Notes under the pieces: model-generated
What the model was told of the DNA's origin: nothing
What the model saw: the letters and a program-made list of their open reading frames with translations, nothing else
Database searches by the model: none
Made by a program: the position numbers and the translations under genes
Part shown: positions 34,861 to 43,657 of the stretch, piece after piece
How positions within the stretch are numbered: position 1 is the stretch's first letter
Layout of the letters: every line of letters begins with the position of its first letter
Source: Streptococcus infantis
GTDB lineage: Bacteria; Bacillota; Bacilli; Lactobacillales; Streptococcaceae
Length of the DNA: 64,000 nt
Direction: 5' to 3'
NCBI RefSeq assembly: GCF_015546995.1
Contig: NZ_JADMUH010000003.1
Coordinates: 48,108-112,107 of the forward strand

Positions 34861-36830
34861 TCTTCTGTCTCCTTTTCTCTAATTTCATTAGAAATAACGG
34901 TTTTTAGTTTATCACCGGCTTCTTGCAGACTCATATCTGTAAGTCGAGCAGCTGCCAAGTTGAAGTGCCCTCCGCCACCCAATTCTTCCATAATCCGTTG
35001 CACATTAATCTTACTGCGACTTCGCGCAGAAATAGAAATATCCCCTTGGCGGTTTTTTGCAATGACAAAACTAGCTTCAATACCTGACATAGCTAACATA
35101 GTATCAGCTGCTTTACTAATCACTACAATATCATACTCCTTAGCATCCTTGGCCTGAGCTACAAGAATAGAAGGTTGTACGGCCTGTCCTTGCAAGATTA
35201 GCTCATTAACCAATCGATACTCTTCAAAGTCAGTCGCCGCAAGTTCTTGAATTACAATACTATCACTACCACGTGTTCTTAGATAACTTGCCACGTCAAA
35301 GGTTCGGCTAGTTACACGAGAGGTGAAATTCTTAGTATCCAGCATCATACCGCCCATAAGAACACTAGCTTGGATACGACTTAAGCGTGCTTTCTTAGAA
35401 TTCTGGAATTGAATCAACTCTGTCACAAGTTCACTTGCGCTACTTGCGCCACTCTCGATATAGGTAATCACTGCATTATCTGGGAAATCTTGATCTCGTC
35501 TATGATGGTCAATAACAATCGTTTGCGTGAATAAATCATAAAACTCTTTTGACAAGGTCAAGGCTGTCTTAGAGTGGTCCACCATTATAAGCAAAGAACG
35601 ATTAGTGACTATTTCCATAGCCTGATTTAGAGTAAGGAGTTTTGTTACTCCCTCATTCTCTAAAAATTGAATTGCGCGATGAATATCAGGAGACATTTGT
35701 TCAGCGTCATAGACTACATAACTTTCATCCAAGACATTACTCGAGAACAATTGCATTCCGACCGCAGAGCCCAAAGCATCCATGTCTAAGTTTTTATGAC
35801 CAACAACGAAAACATGATCAACACTCTTCAATTTCTCAGAGATTGCCGTCATCATAGCTCTAGTACGTGTTCTTGTTCGTTTAATAGAAGCCGCCGTCCC
35901 ACCACCAAAATAAATTGGATTCTTCGTTTCGTCATTTTCTTTGACAACAACTTGGTCTCCACCACGAACTTCTGCAAGATTGAGATTCGATAAAGCAACT
36001 TTACCAATGCCCTCGTGATCACCATCGCCGTATGATAAGCCCATACTCATTGTCAATGGTAGTTCTCTCTGTTTGGCTTCTTCACGGAAGGTATCTATTA
36101 CAGAAAATTTATCCTGCATCAATTGCTCCAATACCGTATAGTCGGTAAACAAGTAAAAACGATCCATGGTCACTCTACGAGAAAACATCTGATGTTTTCC
36201 AGTAAACTCTGCGACATAATTCGCAACAAAACTATTAATATGGCTGATGTCTGATTCAGATGTTTCATTCTCTAAATCATCATAATTATCTACCGAAATA
36301 ACACCAATAACAGGGCGGCTCGTAACCAATTCCACTGTGGCTTCGTATTCTCCAGAAACGTCAAAAAAGTAGAGCACACCCGAGTTTTTATCTAGATGCA
36401 CTGCATAACGTTTTTCTCCCACATTGGCATAAATTCCAGGCGAAGATATGGCTGTTTTTATAATTTCTTGAACTTGAGAATGGTCAATTTCTCCATCTTC
36501 CGTTGTCAGCATTAACTCTGCATAGGGATTGAACCACTCAATCTCACTACTTTCCATGTTTAGTTTGACAACTCCAACCGGCATCTGTTCTAAGAGCGAA
36601 CTCAAACTATCTTCCGCTTGATGGTTTACGTACTGGATTTGTTCAATTTCTGTTTTTTGATAAGATTTCTTCTGAAAATAAAATATCAAAAGAAATGCCA
36701 CCATTAATAAAAATAAGCATGCTATTGTGACTAGGTTATTTTGAAGAAAAATAACCAATACAGTCATGATTATAAAGGAAATCCCAACAAATAAGAATAT
36801 AAAAAAGGGATTCATTTCATTTTTTTTCAT
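34857..36830 (-). CDS. gdpP: Cyclic-di-AMP phosphodiesterase (GdpP/Pde1)
   Basis: A 657-aa membrane enzyme that cleaves c-di-AMP to pApA. It has two N-terminal spans (about 8-55), a PAS-like domain (75-165), a degenerate GGDEF domain (170-300, no intact GGDEF), and the DHH/DHHA1 hydrolase with [23 protein letters not shown] and [10 protein letters not shown]. The ATG at 36830 follows AGAGG and is preferred to an upstream TTG. An extended -10 (TGGTATAAT, 36858-36850) lies 20 bases upstream. It controls c-di-AMP level, and with it osmotic and wall homeostasis. Confidence 0.95.
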   Translation of the reverse strand: MKKNEMNPFFIFLFVGISFIIMTVLVIFLQNNLVTIACLFLLMVAFLLIFYFQKKSYQKTEIEQIQYVNHQAEDSLSSLLEQMPVGVVKLNMESSEIEWFNPYAELMLTTEDGEIDHSQVQEIIKTAISSPGIYANVGEKRYAVHLDKNSGVLYFFDVSGEYEATVELVTSRPVIGVISVDNYDDLENETSESDISHINSFVANYVAEFTGKHQMFSRRVTMDRFYLFTDYTVLEQLMQDKFSVIDTFREEAKQRELPLTMSMGLSYGDGDHEGIGKVALSNLNLAEVRGGDQVVVKENDETKNPIYFGGGTAASIKRTRTRTRAMMTAISEKLKSVDHVFVVGHKNLDMDALGSAVGMQLFSSNVLDESYVVYDAEQMSPDIHRAIQFLENEGVTKLLTLNQAMEIVTNRSLLIMVDHSKTALTLSKEFYDLFTQTIVIDHHRRDQDFPDNAVITYIESGASSASELVTELIQFQNSKKARLSRIQASVLMGGMMLDTKNFTSRVTSRTFDVASYLRTRGSDSIVIQELAATDFEEYRLVNELILQGQAVQPSILVAQAKDAKEYDIVVISKAADTMLAMSGIEASFVIAKNRQGDISISARSRSKINVQRIMEELGGGGHFNLAAARLTDMSLQEAGDKLKTVISNEIREKETEE

Positions 36831-36925
36831 TACAAACCTCTTGCGCAATATTATACCATATTTGCACTGAAAAAGCGACCTTTAAAGAAGGAAAGCACTT
36901 ATGTTCATGTAGTATTCATGAACAC

Positions 36926-36960
36926 AAAAGGTGGTTTACACTAGTGTAAACCACCTTTTT
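36926..36960. terminator. Bidirectional terminator of hpf
   Basis: A near-perfect 13-bp GC-containing stem (GGTGGTTTACACT and complement) is flanked by A and T runs. A second inverted repeat, TGTTCATG/CATGAACA (36902-36924), sits next to it. Confidence 0.9.
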
Positions 36961-36979
36961 AATCTAAGCATATTAAGTA

Positions 36980-37528
36980 TTAAGATTCTTTCACTTCAAG
37001 AAGACCAATATCTCCATCTTCGCGTCGATAAATAACATTTGTAGTTTCATCTTCAACATCGATATAAATGAAGAAATCATGGCCCAATAAGTCCATCTGA
37101 AGAAGTGCTTCTTCAAGGTCCATTGGTTTTAAATCAATTTGTTTTGAACGAACAACTTTAGGTTGAGCAGCATCTGTCTCTTCTACTAAGGCATCTGTAA
37201 ATAGTTGGCTAGTAGAAACTTTATTTCTGTTCTTACGTTCAATTTTAGTTTTATTTTTACGGATTTGACGTTCAATCTTATCTGTCACCAAATCAATAGA
37301 TCCATACATATCTTGAGAAACGTCTTCTGCACGAAGAGTAATAGATCCAAGTGGAATTGTTACTTCTACCTTAGCAGTCTTTTCACGATACACTTTCAAA
37401 TTTACACGTGCATCTAGTTCTTGATCTGCTTGGAAGTATTTTTCGATCTTTTCGAGTTTAGAAACTACATAATCACGAATTGCTTCTGTTACTTCTAGGT
37501 TTTCACCACGGATACTATATTTAATCAT
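36980..37528 (-). CDS. hpf: Long-form ribosome hibernation promoting factor
   Basis: A 182-aa long HPF (YvyD/YfiA) that dimerises 70S ribosomes into 100S particles in stationary phase. The N-terminal S30AE domain is residues 1-100; the C-terminal dimerisation domain (about 125-180) contains KQIDLKPMDLEEALLQMDLLGHDFF. It is monocistronic, with its own promoter and a strong terminator. A near-perfect cre overlapping the -10 suggests carbon-source control, which would fit a starvation factor. The ribosome site GAAGG is 7 bases upstream. Confidence 0.95.
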   Translation of the reverse strand: MIKYSIRGENLEVTEAIRDYVVSKLEKIEKYFQADQELDARVNLKVYREKTAKVEVTIPLGSITLRAEDVSQDMYGSIDLVTDKIERQIRKNKTKIERKNRNKVSTSQLFTDALVEETDAAQPKVVRSKQIDLKPMDLEEALLQMDLLGHDFFIYIDVEDETTNVIYRREDGDIGLLEVKES

Positions 37529-37569
37529 ATAAGTACCTTCTTTCTAAACATATTTGTTTTTCTATATTT

Positions 37570-37598
37570 ATTATAACGCTTTCAAAAAATTATTGCAA
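37570..37598 (-). promoter_or_regulatory. hpf promoter with overlapping cre-like element
   Basis: -35 TTGCAA (37598-37593), 17 bp, -10 TATAAT (37575-37570) on the minus strand. The element TGAAAGCGTTATAA (37584-37571) matches cre at all defined positions but one and covers the -10. Confidence 0.7.
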
Positions 37599-37607
37599 TC
37601 TTTTTCC

Positions 37608-38270
37608 TCATCTTACGAGGGAAAATGTTTTAACATCTTTTGCTCCTGCATTCTCTAACATACTCTTGACACGGTTAATAGTCGCTCCTGTCGTATAAAT
37701 ATCATCAATCAATAGAATTTTCTTTGGAATCCTACTGTCTTCTTTAATAAAAAACGGAAGTTCTGTGGCCAAACGCTCTGAACGATTTTTAGAAGAACTG
37801 GCTTTCTCTTCTCTTTTCCCTAATACATCCAGATGGGAAAGTCCTGCCGCTTCTATTAGGCCTACAACCTGATTAAAACCTCTTTTTGCATACCTCTCAG
37901 GGCTTAATGGTATTAAAACAAAATGATAATCCTTGTATTTTTTTAAATTCTCTTTTAAAATCATAGCAAAAACTTTTCGGAGAATATAATCGCCATCAAA
38001 TTTGTAACGATTAAAGAAGTCTTTCATGGCTTGATTATAACTAAAAATCGCTTCATGGCTTACTTCAATCCCTTCTTTACACCAAAGTTGACAGTCTTGA
38101 CACGAACTTGACACTCCTTTTTTATAACAATTTGGGCAATGTTCTTCCTCAATCATTTCAAAACTTGAGTAACAAGCTAAACAAAGTGTGCTCTCCTCCT
38201 TTTTCAAAAAAAGAAGCTCTCCAAAGGTTAGATTTTTCTTCAAATGTTGGGCACATAGTAAACAAATCAT
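37608..38270 (-). CDS. comFC: Competence protein ComFC, phosphoribosyltransferase-like
   Basis: A 220-aa late-competence protein. An N-terminal zinc-finger region (CLLC, CLACYSSF, CPNCYKKG, CQDC) is followed by a PRT-fold with the PRPP loop KKILLIDDIYTTGATINR (about 175-195). ComFC binds ComFA and assists uptake of transforming single-stranded DNA. Its start overlaps the comFA stop by 4 bases, so the two are translated together from the ComX-dependent message. Confidence 0.94.
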   Translation of the reverse strand: MICLLCAQHLKKNLTFGELLFLKKEESTLCLACYSSFEMIEEEHCPNCYKKGVSSSCQDCQLWCKEGIEVSHEAIFSYNQAMKDFFNRYKFDGDYILRKVFAMILKENLKKYKDYHFVLIPLSPERYAKRGFNQVVGLIEAAGLSHLDVLGKREEKASSSKNRSERLATELPFFIKEDSRIPKKILLIDDIYTTGATINRVKSMLENAGAKDVKTFSLVR

Positions 38271-39565
38271 AGCCCTGCCTCCTTGTTCATCAATTTAATT
38301 TCCTTTATAGCATTCTTAATCGAACGATTTAATCCATTATGAAAGAAAATTAGATCTCCTGTAGGTCTATCCATGCTGCGACCTACACGTCCTCCAATTT
38401 GAATGAGGCTTGATTTTGTAAAAAGACGATGGTTTGCTTCTACGACACAGACATCAACACAAGGGAAGGTAACTCCGCGCTCCAATATTGTTGTGCTTAT
38501 CAATATGGTCAATTCCCTATCCCTAAAAGCTTGAACTTGCTCTAATCTATCTTCAGTAACTGAGGATACGAAACCAATTTTCTCATTTGGAAATTTTTCT
38601 TGTAAGATTTCCTTCAACTTCTCTCCCTTTGTAATTTCTGATGCAAATATTAGTAAGGGGTAGCCAGTTCTTCTCTGATTTTCAACATATCTTCTTAGCT
38701 CTGGTGGTAGGCGAAACTTATCCAAACATTTATCCAGATCAGATAGCCAAACGGGTTTTGGAATAATTAAAGGATTTCCATGGAATCGCCTTGGCAGGCT
38801 TAGTCGTTTTAGCTCCCCTAAGCGAACCTTCTTATCCAACTCATCTGTAGAAGTTGCAGTGAGAAAAATTCTGAGTCCATTTTCCTTTACACAATTCTTT
38901 ACAGCTTTGTAAAGCATCTTGTTGTCAACATAAGGAAAAGCATCTACTTCATCTACTATTAGTAAATCAAAAGCGTGGTAAAACTTTAATAATTGATGAG
39001 TTGTTGCAACAACTAGTGGTGTCCGAAAGTATGGTTCAGACTCACCATGCAGTAAAGCTATTTCGCAAGCAAAGTCATTCTGCAATCGCTTATACAATTC
39101 CAAACAAACATCTATCCGTGGACTTGCTAGACAAACTGCGCCACCATCATTAATAACTTTCGCAACAACTTTATAAATCATCTCTGTCTTCCCAGCGCCA
39201 GTCACTGCATGAACTAAAGTCGGTTGCTGGTTCTCTACTGCCTGAAGTAATCCTTCTGATACTTTCTCTTGAAATGGAGTCAATTGTCCCTTCCATTTAA
39301 GAACATCTTGTTTAGGAAAATCTTCTTGAGGGAAATAATATAAGGCCTGATCACTCCTAACTCGCTTCATCAACAAACATTCTCGGCAGTAATGAGCATT
39401 AATAGGTAGAGACCATTCATCTTGAATCATACTATCACATCGTTGACAGAAGAGTTTCCCCTTCTCTTTTCTCATGCTTGGCAGCTTCTCCGCCAGTTGT
39501 CGTTCTTCAGGGCTTAATTCTTGTTCTGTAAAAAGTCGGCCTAAATAGTTTGGATTTATTTTCAT
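38267..39565 (-). CDS. comFA: ATP-dependent DNA translocase ComFA
   Basis: A 432-aa DEAD-like superfamily 2 helicase that drives transforming DNA across the membrane. Four cysteines near the N-terminus (FCQRC, YCREC; about residues 39-61) form a zinc site. Motor motifs are VTGAGKTEM (about 119-127), LIVDEVDAFPY (a DEVD form of DEAD), LTATST and QIGGRVGRSMDRP. It is the first gene of comFA-comFC. A perfect ComX box ends 7 bases before the ATG. Confidence 0.95.
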   Translation of the reverse strand: MKINPNYLGRLFTEQELSPEERQLAEKLPSMRKEKGKLFCQRCDSMIQDEWSLPINAHYCRECLLMKRVRSDQALYYFPQEDFPKQDVLKWKGQLTPFQEKVSEGLLQAVENQQPTLVHAVTGAGKTEMIYKVVAKVINDGGAVCLASPRIDVCLELYKRLQNDFACEIALLHGESEPYFRTPLVVATTHQLLKFYHAFDLLIVDEVDAFPYVDNKMLYKAVKNCVKENGLRIFLTATSTDELDKKVRLGELKRLSLPRRFHGNPLIIPKPVWLSDLDKCLDKFRLPPELRRYVENQRRTGYPLLIFASEITKGEKLKEILQEKFPNEKIGFVSSVTEDRLEQVQAFRDRELTILISTTILERGVTFPCVDVCVVEANHRLFTKSSLIQIGGRVGRSMDRPTGDLIFFHNGLNRSIKNAIKEIKLMNKEAGL

Positions 39566-39572
39566 ACTTCTT

Positions 39573-39580
39573 TATTCGTA
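39573..39580 (-). promoter_or_regulatory. ComX cin-box of comFA-comFC
   Basis: The minus strand reads TACGAATA, the exact late-competence sigma-factor box, preceded by a T-rich stretch. It lies unusually close to the start codon (7 bases). Confidence 0.9.
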
Positions 39581-39608
39581 AAATCTAGAACTTTAGACTA
39601 TTTTTTAG

Positions 39609-39614
39609 TACAAT
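39609..39614 (+). promoter_or_regulatory. -10 element abutting the YigZ-family start
   Basis: TACAAT is followed by six bases and then the ATG at 39621. No Shine-Dalgarno is present and the -35 is weak. The transcript would start at or near the initiation codon. Confidence 0.45.
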
Positions 39615-39620
39615 AAAAAT

Positions 39621-40256
39621 ATGGAATTTAGAACGATAAAAGAGGACGGACAAGTCCAAGAAGAAATCAAAAAATCACGATTTATTTGTCATGCAAAACG
39701 TGTCTATAGTGAAGAAGAAGCTCGTGCCTTTATCACTGCTATCAAAAAGGAACACTATAAGGCTACCCACAACTGCTCTGCTTTTATTATCGGTGAGCGC
39801 AGTGAAATCAAGCGAACCAGTGATGATGGGGAGCCAAGTGGAACTGCTGGTGTACCTATGCTAGGAGTTCTAGAAAATCACAATTTAACCAATGTCTGTG
39901 TAGTTGTTACCAGATATTTTGGTGGTATCAAACTGGGATCAGGAGGTCTTATTCGCGCTTATGCAGGTAGTGTTGCCTTAGCTGTCAAAGAAATTGGAAT
40001 TGTTGAAATTAAAGAACAAGCAGGCATTCAGATTCACATGACCTATGCTCAATATCAAGAATATGGGAACTTTCTTAAAGAACATCATCTTATAGAACTT
40101 GAAAGCAACTTTACAGATCAAGTTGAAACGATGATCTTTGTTGATAAAGAGGATAAAGAAGGTATCAAAGCAGCCCTTATCGAATTTTTCAATGGGAAAG
40201 TCACCTTAATAGACCAAGGTTTACGAGAAGTTGAAGTTCCTGTTGACTTAGCTTAA
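39621..40256 (+). CDS. YigZ/IMPACT family protein
   Basis: A 211-aa protein of the UPF0029/YigZ family. The N-terminal IMPACT domain (1-125) has the family signature SDDGEPSGTAGVPML and TRYFGGIKLGSGGL; a small C-terminal DUF1949 ferredoxin-like domain follows. Family members bind nucleic acid or ribosome-associated factors, but the function is unsettled. It is divergent from comFA with only 55 bp between the starts. No ribosome site is visible. Confidence 0.92.
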   Translation: MEFRTIKEDGQVQEEIKKSRFICHAKRVYSEEEARAFITAIKKEHYKATHNCSAFIIGERSEIKRTSDDGEPSGTAGVPMLGVLENHNLTNVCVVVTRYFGGIKLGSGGLIRAYAGSVALAVKEIGIVEIKEQAGIQIHMTYAQYQEYGNFLKEHHLIELESNFTDQVETMIFVDKEDKEGIKAALIEFFNGKVTLIDQGLREVEVPVDLA

Positions 40257-40360
40257 ACAGGAAAAAAAATATAGTTTTCGGAAATGAAGCAATGGAGTCG
40301 CTGGAAATTTTAGCGAACAAAACCGTCTGAGAATTAACAGTTTTGATTATTGATATAAAA

Positions 40361-40385
40361 AAATCCTATCACTTCGATAGGATTT
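40361..40385 (+). terminator. Terminator of the YigZ-family gene
   Basis: A 10-bp stem AAATCCTATC/GATAGGATTT with a 5-nt loop, then T-rich sequence. Confidence 0.8.
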
Positions 40386-40391
40386 CTATAT

Positions 40392-40420
40392 TTTACAAAA
40401 GTTTAAGATAGCGTTATACT
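40392..40420 (+). promoter_or_regulatory. cysK promoter
   Basis: TTTACA (40392-40397), 17 bp, TATACT (40415-40420), 29 bases before the start. The ribosome site AGAGGTG precedes the ATG. Confidence 0.75.
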
Positions 40421-40449
40421 AGAAGCATCTTATATAAAGAGGTGCTAAC

Positions 40450-41376
40450 ATGGCTATTTATAACAATATCACAGAACTTATCGGAAAAACACCGATTGTT
40501 AAATTGAATAACATTGTACCAGAAGGTGCAGCAGACGTTTACGTAAAACTAGAAGCTTTTAACCCAGGTTCATCCGTTAAAGACCGCATCGCTCTTAGTA
40601 TGATTGAAAAAGCAGAACAAGAGGGTAAACTAAAACCAGGCTCTACTATTGTAGAAGCAACAAGCGGGAACACTGGTATCGGTCTTTCATGGGTTGGCGC
40701 TGCTAAAGGTTATAAAGTTGTCATCGTTATGCCTGAAACAATGAGTGTTGAACGCCGCAAGATCATCCAAGCTTATGGTGCTGAACTAGTCCTTACTCCT
40801 GGTAGCGAAGGTATGAAAGGTGCGATTGCTAAAGCGCAAGAAATTGCTGCTGAACGCGATGGTTTCCTACCATTACAGTTTAATAACCAAGCTAACCCAG
40901 AAGTTCACGAAAGAACAACAGGAGCTGAAATTCTAGCTGATTTCGGAGCTGATGGTCTAGATGCCTTTGTTGCAGGTGTTGGTACTGGAGGAACTATTTC
41001 TGGTGTCTCTCACGCTCTTAAATCGGCTAATTCAGACATACAAATTTTTGCAGTTGAGGCAGACGAGTCAGCAATCTTATCAGGTGAAAAACCAGGACCT
41101 CACAAAATTCAAGGTATCTCTGCAGGATTCATCCCAGAAACACTGGATACAGAAGCTTATAATGGTATCGTTCGCGTGACATCAGACAATGCTCTTGCAC
41201 TTGGTCGCGAAATTGGTGGAAAAGAAGGCTTCTTGGTAGGTATTTCTTCTGCCGCAGCTATCTATGCAGCAATCGAAGTTGCTAAAAAACTTGGGGCAGG
41301 TAAAAAAGTCCTTGCACTTGCACCAGATAACGGAGAACGTTACCTATCTACAGCGCTCTATGAGTTCGAAGTCTAG
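40450..41376 (+). CDS. cysK: Cysteine synthase A (O-acetylserine sulfhydrylase)
   Basis: A 308-aa PLP enzyme that makes cysteine from O-acetylserine and sulfide. The Schiff-base lysine is K44 in SSVKDRIAL; the phosphate cradle and substrate loop are [11 protein letters not shown] (68-78) and [10 protein letters not shown] (about 176-185). Full length for CysK/CysM. It is monocistronic, with its own promoter and terminator. The pneumococcal orthologue at this position is often labelled cysM. Confidence 0.95.
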   Translation: MAIYNNITELIGKTPIVKLNNIVPEGAADVYVKLEAFNPGSSVKDRIALSMIEKAEQEGKLKPGSTIVEATSGNTGIGLSWVGAAKGYKVVIVMPETMSVERRKIIQAYGAELVLTPGSEGMKGAIAKAQEIAAERDGFLPLQFNNQANPEVHERTTGAEILADFGADGLDAFVAGVGTGGTISGVSHALKSANSDIQIFAVEADESAILSGEKPGPHKIQGISAGFIPETLDTEAYNGIVRVTSDNALALGREIGGKEGFLVGISSAAAIYAAIEVAKKLGAGKKVLALAPDNGERYLSTALYEFEV

Positions 41377-41390
41377 TCTCCTAAATACAC

Positions 41391-41412
41391 AAAGCCCTTT
41401 AACAAGGGCTTT
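41391..41412 (+). terminator. Terminator of cysK
   Basis: A 9-bp stem AAAGCCCTT/AAGGGCTTT with a 4-nt loop, followed by a T-rich run. Confidence 0.88.
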
Positions 41413-41442
41413 TTAATTTTTTTTATAAAATTTTTCTATATG

Positions 41443-41470
41443 AAAAAGGAAGCAAAGCTGCTTCCTCTTT
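41443..41470 (-). terminator. Terminator of tsf
   Basis: Stem GGAAGC/GCTTCC with loop AGCTTT, followed by U-rich sequence on the minus strand, a few bases after the tsf stop. Confidence 0.85.
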
Positions 41471-41476
41471 TTATTA

Positions 41477-42517
41477 TTAGTTATTCAAAGCTGCTGCCAT
41501 TGTAGCTGCAACTTCAGCTTCAAAGTCATTTGCAGCTTTCTCAATACCTTCACCAACTTCAAAGCGAGCGAACTCAACTACTGAAGCGTTAACTGATTCA
41601 AGGAATGCTTCAACTGTCTTGCTGTCATCCATGATGTAGACTTGTGCAAGAAGTGTGTAAGCTTGGTCAACTTTAGTGTTGTCAAGCATGAAGCGATCCA
41701 TTTTACCTGGAATGATTTTATCCCAGATTTTTTCTGGTTTACCTTCTGCAGCCAACTCTGCTTTAATGTCAGCTTCAGCTTGAGCGATAACTTCATCAGT
41801 CAATTGTGCTTTTGATCCATACTTCAAGTGTGGAAGTGCTGGTTTGTTAACCATTGCACGGCTTTCGTTATCTTGGTCGATTACGTGGTTCAATTGAGCC
41901 AACTCATCTTTAACAAATTGCTCATCCAATTCTTTGTATGAAAGAACTGTTGGTTTCATCGCAGCAATATGCATTGAGATTTGTTTAGCAAGTGCTTCAT
42001 CTCCACCTTCAATAACAGAGATAACACCGATACGTCCACCATTGTGTTGGTAGGCACCGAAGTGTTGTGCGTCTGTTTTTTCAAGCAGAGCAAAACGACG
42101 GAATGAGATTTTTTCTCCGATTGTAGCAGTTGCAGATACGTATGCTGCTTCAAGAGTTTCACCTGAAGGCATTGTCAAAGCAAGAGCTTCTTCGTTGTTA
42201 GCTGGTTTACCTTCAGCGATGACTTTCGCAGTTGCATTTACCAATTCAACGAATTGAGCGTTTTTCGCAACGAAGTCTGTTTCAGCATTTACTTCAACTA
42301 CTGCTGCAACGTTACCGTTCACATAAACACCAGTCAAACCTTCAGCAGCAACACGGTCAGCTTTTTTAGCTGCCTTAGCCATACCTTTTTCGCGAAGCAA
42401 TTCAATCGCTTTTTCGATATCACCTTCAACTTCGACCAATGCTTTCTTAGCGTCCATGACACCAGCACCAGATTTTTCACGCAACTCTTTAACAAGTTTA
42501 GCTGTAATTTCTGCCAT
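41477..42517 (-). CDS. tsf: Elongation factor Ts
   Basis: A 346-aa guanine-nucleotide exchange factor for EF-Tu. The N-terminal UBA-like domain ([21 protein letters not shown]), TDFVAKN near residue 81 and the dimerisation and core domains are present, with the long streptococcal insert. It is second in the rpsB-tsf operon; the 78-bp intercistronic region contains two alternative hairpins that involve its ribosome site (AGGAG, 42529-42525). Confidence 0.97.
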   Translation of the reverse strand: MAEITAKLVKELREKSGAGVMDAKKALVEVEGDIEKAIELLREKGMAKAAKKADRVAAEGLTGVYVNGNVAAVVEVNAETDFVAKNAQFVELVNATAKVIAEGKPANNEEALALTMPSGETLEAAYVSATATIGEKISFRRFALLEKTDAQHFGAYQHNGGRIGVISVIEGGDEALAKQISMHIAAMKPTVLSYKELDEQFVKDELAQLNHVIDQDNESRAMVNKPALPHLKYGSKAQLTDEVIAQAEADIKAELAAEGKPEKIWDKIIPGKMDRFMLDNTKVDQAYTLLAQVYIMDDSKTVEAFLESVNASVVEFARFEVGEGIEKAANDFEAEVAATMAAALNN

Positions 42518-42523
42518 TTTGAT

Positions 42524-42574
42524 TCTCCTATATTTTTTAAAAATAGGAGAGCCGGGCTAAGCCCCGCCCTCCTA
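42524..42574 (-). promoter_or_regulatory. Intercistronic rpsB-tsf element with two competing hairpins
   Basis: Hairpin 1 (42574-42544 on the minus strand) pairs TAGGAG with CTCCTA around a GC-rich core (GGGC/GCCC) and is followed by UUUUU, like a terminator. Hairpin 2 (42550-42524) pairs TCTCCTA, the 3' arm of hairpin 1, with TAGGAGA, which contains the tsf ribosome site. The two cannot form together. Confidence 0.6.
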
Positions 42575-42595
42575 GGTAATGATTACTTATTTGAA

Positions 42596-43378
42596 TTAAG
42601 CGTTGTCGCCTTCTACAACTTCAACGATTTCTTCGATTGAGTCTGCTTGAGCTTCTGAAGCTGCAAATTCTGCTTCAACTGCTGCTACAGCATCTTCACC
42701 TTGGCGACCTTCGATGATAGCGTCTGCCAATTTAGCTGTGATCAACTTAACTGCGCGGATAGCGTCATCGTTAGCTGGGATGATTACATCGATATCATCT
42801 GGATCAGTGTTTGTGTCAACCATCGCTACAACTGGGATACCCAATTTTTTAGCTTCTTTAACTGCGATTTGCTCTTTATGTGGGTCAACTACGTACATTA
42901 CATCTGGGATGCGAGGCATGTCTTCGATACCACCCAAGAATTTTTCAAGACGAGCGCGTTGTTTGTTAAGAAGTGCAACTTCTTTCTTAGGAAGAACGTC
43001 GAAGATTCCTTCTTCTTCCATGCGTTTGATTTCTTTCAAACGAGCGATACGTTTTTGGATTGTTCCCCAGTTAGTAAGGGTACCACCCAACCAACGGTGG
43101 TTGATGTAGTATTGACCTGAACGTTCTGCTTCTTCTTTAACAGCGTCAGCAGCTTGTTTCTTAGTACCAACAAACAATACAACTGCATCGTTAGCTGCTG
43201 CATCACGCATAAAGTCATATGCTTGGTCAGCGTATTTTACAGTTTGTTGCAAGTCGATAACGTGTATTCCGTTACGCTCAGTGAAGATGTACTTAGCCAT
43301 CTTAGGGTTCCAGCGACGAGTTTGGTGACCAAAGTGTACACCAGCCTCAAGAAGTTGTTTCATTGAAATTACTGCCAT
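42596..43378 (-). CDS. rpsB: 30S ribosomal protein S2
   Basis: A 260-aa S2 protein (from [23 protein letters not shown]). The start at 43378 is fixed by AAGGAG eight bases upstream and by family length; an open frame continues upstream to 43462 but lacks a ribosome site. S2 binds late to the 30S head-platform junction together with S1. The C-terminal tail is acidic. First gene of rpsB-tsf. Confidence 0.97.
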   Translation of the reverse strand: MAVISMKQLLEAGVHFGHQTRRWNPKMAKYIFTERNGIHVIDLQQTVKYADQAYDFMRDAAANDAVVLFVGTKKQAADAVKEEAERSGQYYINHRWLGGTLTNWGTIQKRIARLKEIKRMEEEGIFDVLPKKEVALLNKQRARLEKFLGGIEDMPRIPDVMYVVDPHKEQIAVKEAKKLGIPVVAMVDTNTDPDDIDVIIPANDDAIRAVKLITAKLADAIIEGRQGEDAVAAVEAEFAASEAQADSIEEIVEVVEGDNA

Positions 43379-43494
43379 GAGTATTTCTCCTTTTTTGTTT
43401 TTTCCTCTTCTTGATTTCAACTTGCAAAACAACCCAAAGGCAACAGTTTCACAATTCATCAAGAATGAGTATTATCGTTCACACGACAAGTTTC

Positions 43495-43523
43495 ATTTTA
43501 TCATAATTGGAGCTTTATTTCAA
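43495..43523 (-). promoter_or_regulatory. rpsB-tsf promoter
   Basis: On the minus strand TTGAAA (43523-43518), 17 bp, TAAAAT (43500-43495). It gives a leader of about 110 nt before rpsB. Confidence 0.75.
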
Positions 43524-43576
43524 GTGATTTTGTTATTTTCTCCTTATTAAATTACTCGTAAGCACTCTAAATTTAA

Positions 43577-43605
43577 AACATCTCAACATATACTGCTGAG
43601 ATGTT
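43577..43605 (-). terminator. Terminator of the FemABX gene
   Basis: A 9-bp stem AACATCTCA/TGAGATGTT with an 11-nt loop, followed by TTTAAATTT on the minus strand. Confidence 0.7.
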
Positions 43606-43657
43606 CTAATAGCTAATTTTTAAAAATTTAATGTAGTAGCAAAATAATTAGTTCATC

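Noticed and set aside
42701-43120. Long plus-strand open frames opposite rpsB (and similar frames opposite GH38, tsf and ngtP1)
   Set aside because: They are antisense shadows of well-conserved genes, lack ribosome sites and have no recognisable protein character.
43379-43494. T-box or other riboswitch in the rpsB leader
   Set aside because: The leader is about 110 nt, AT-rich, without the T-box motif or another known riboswitch core.
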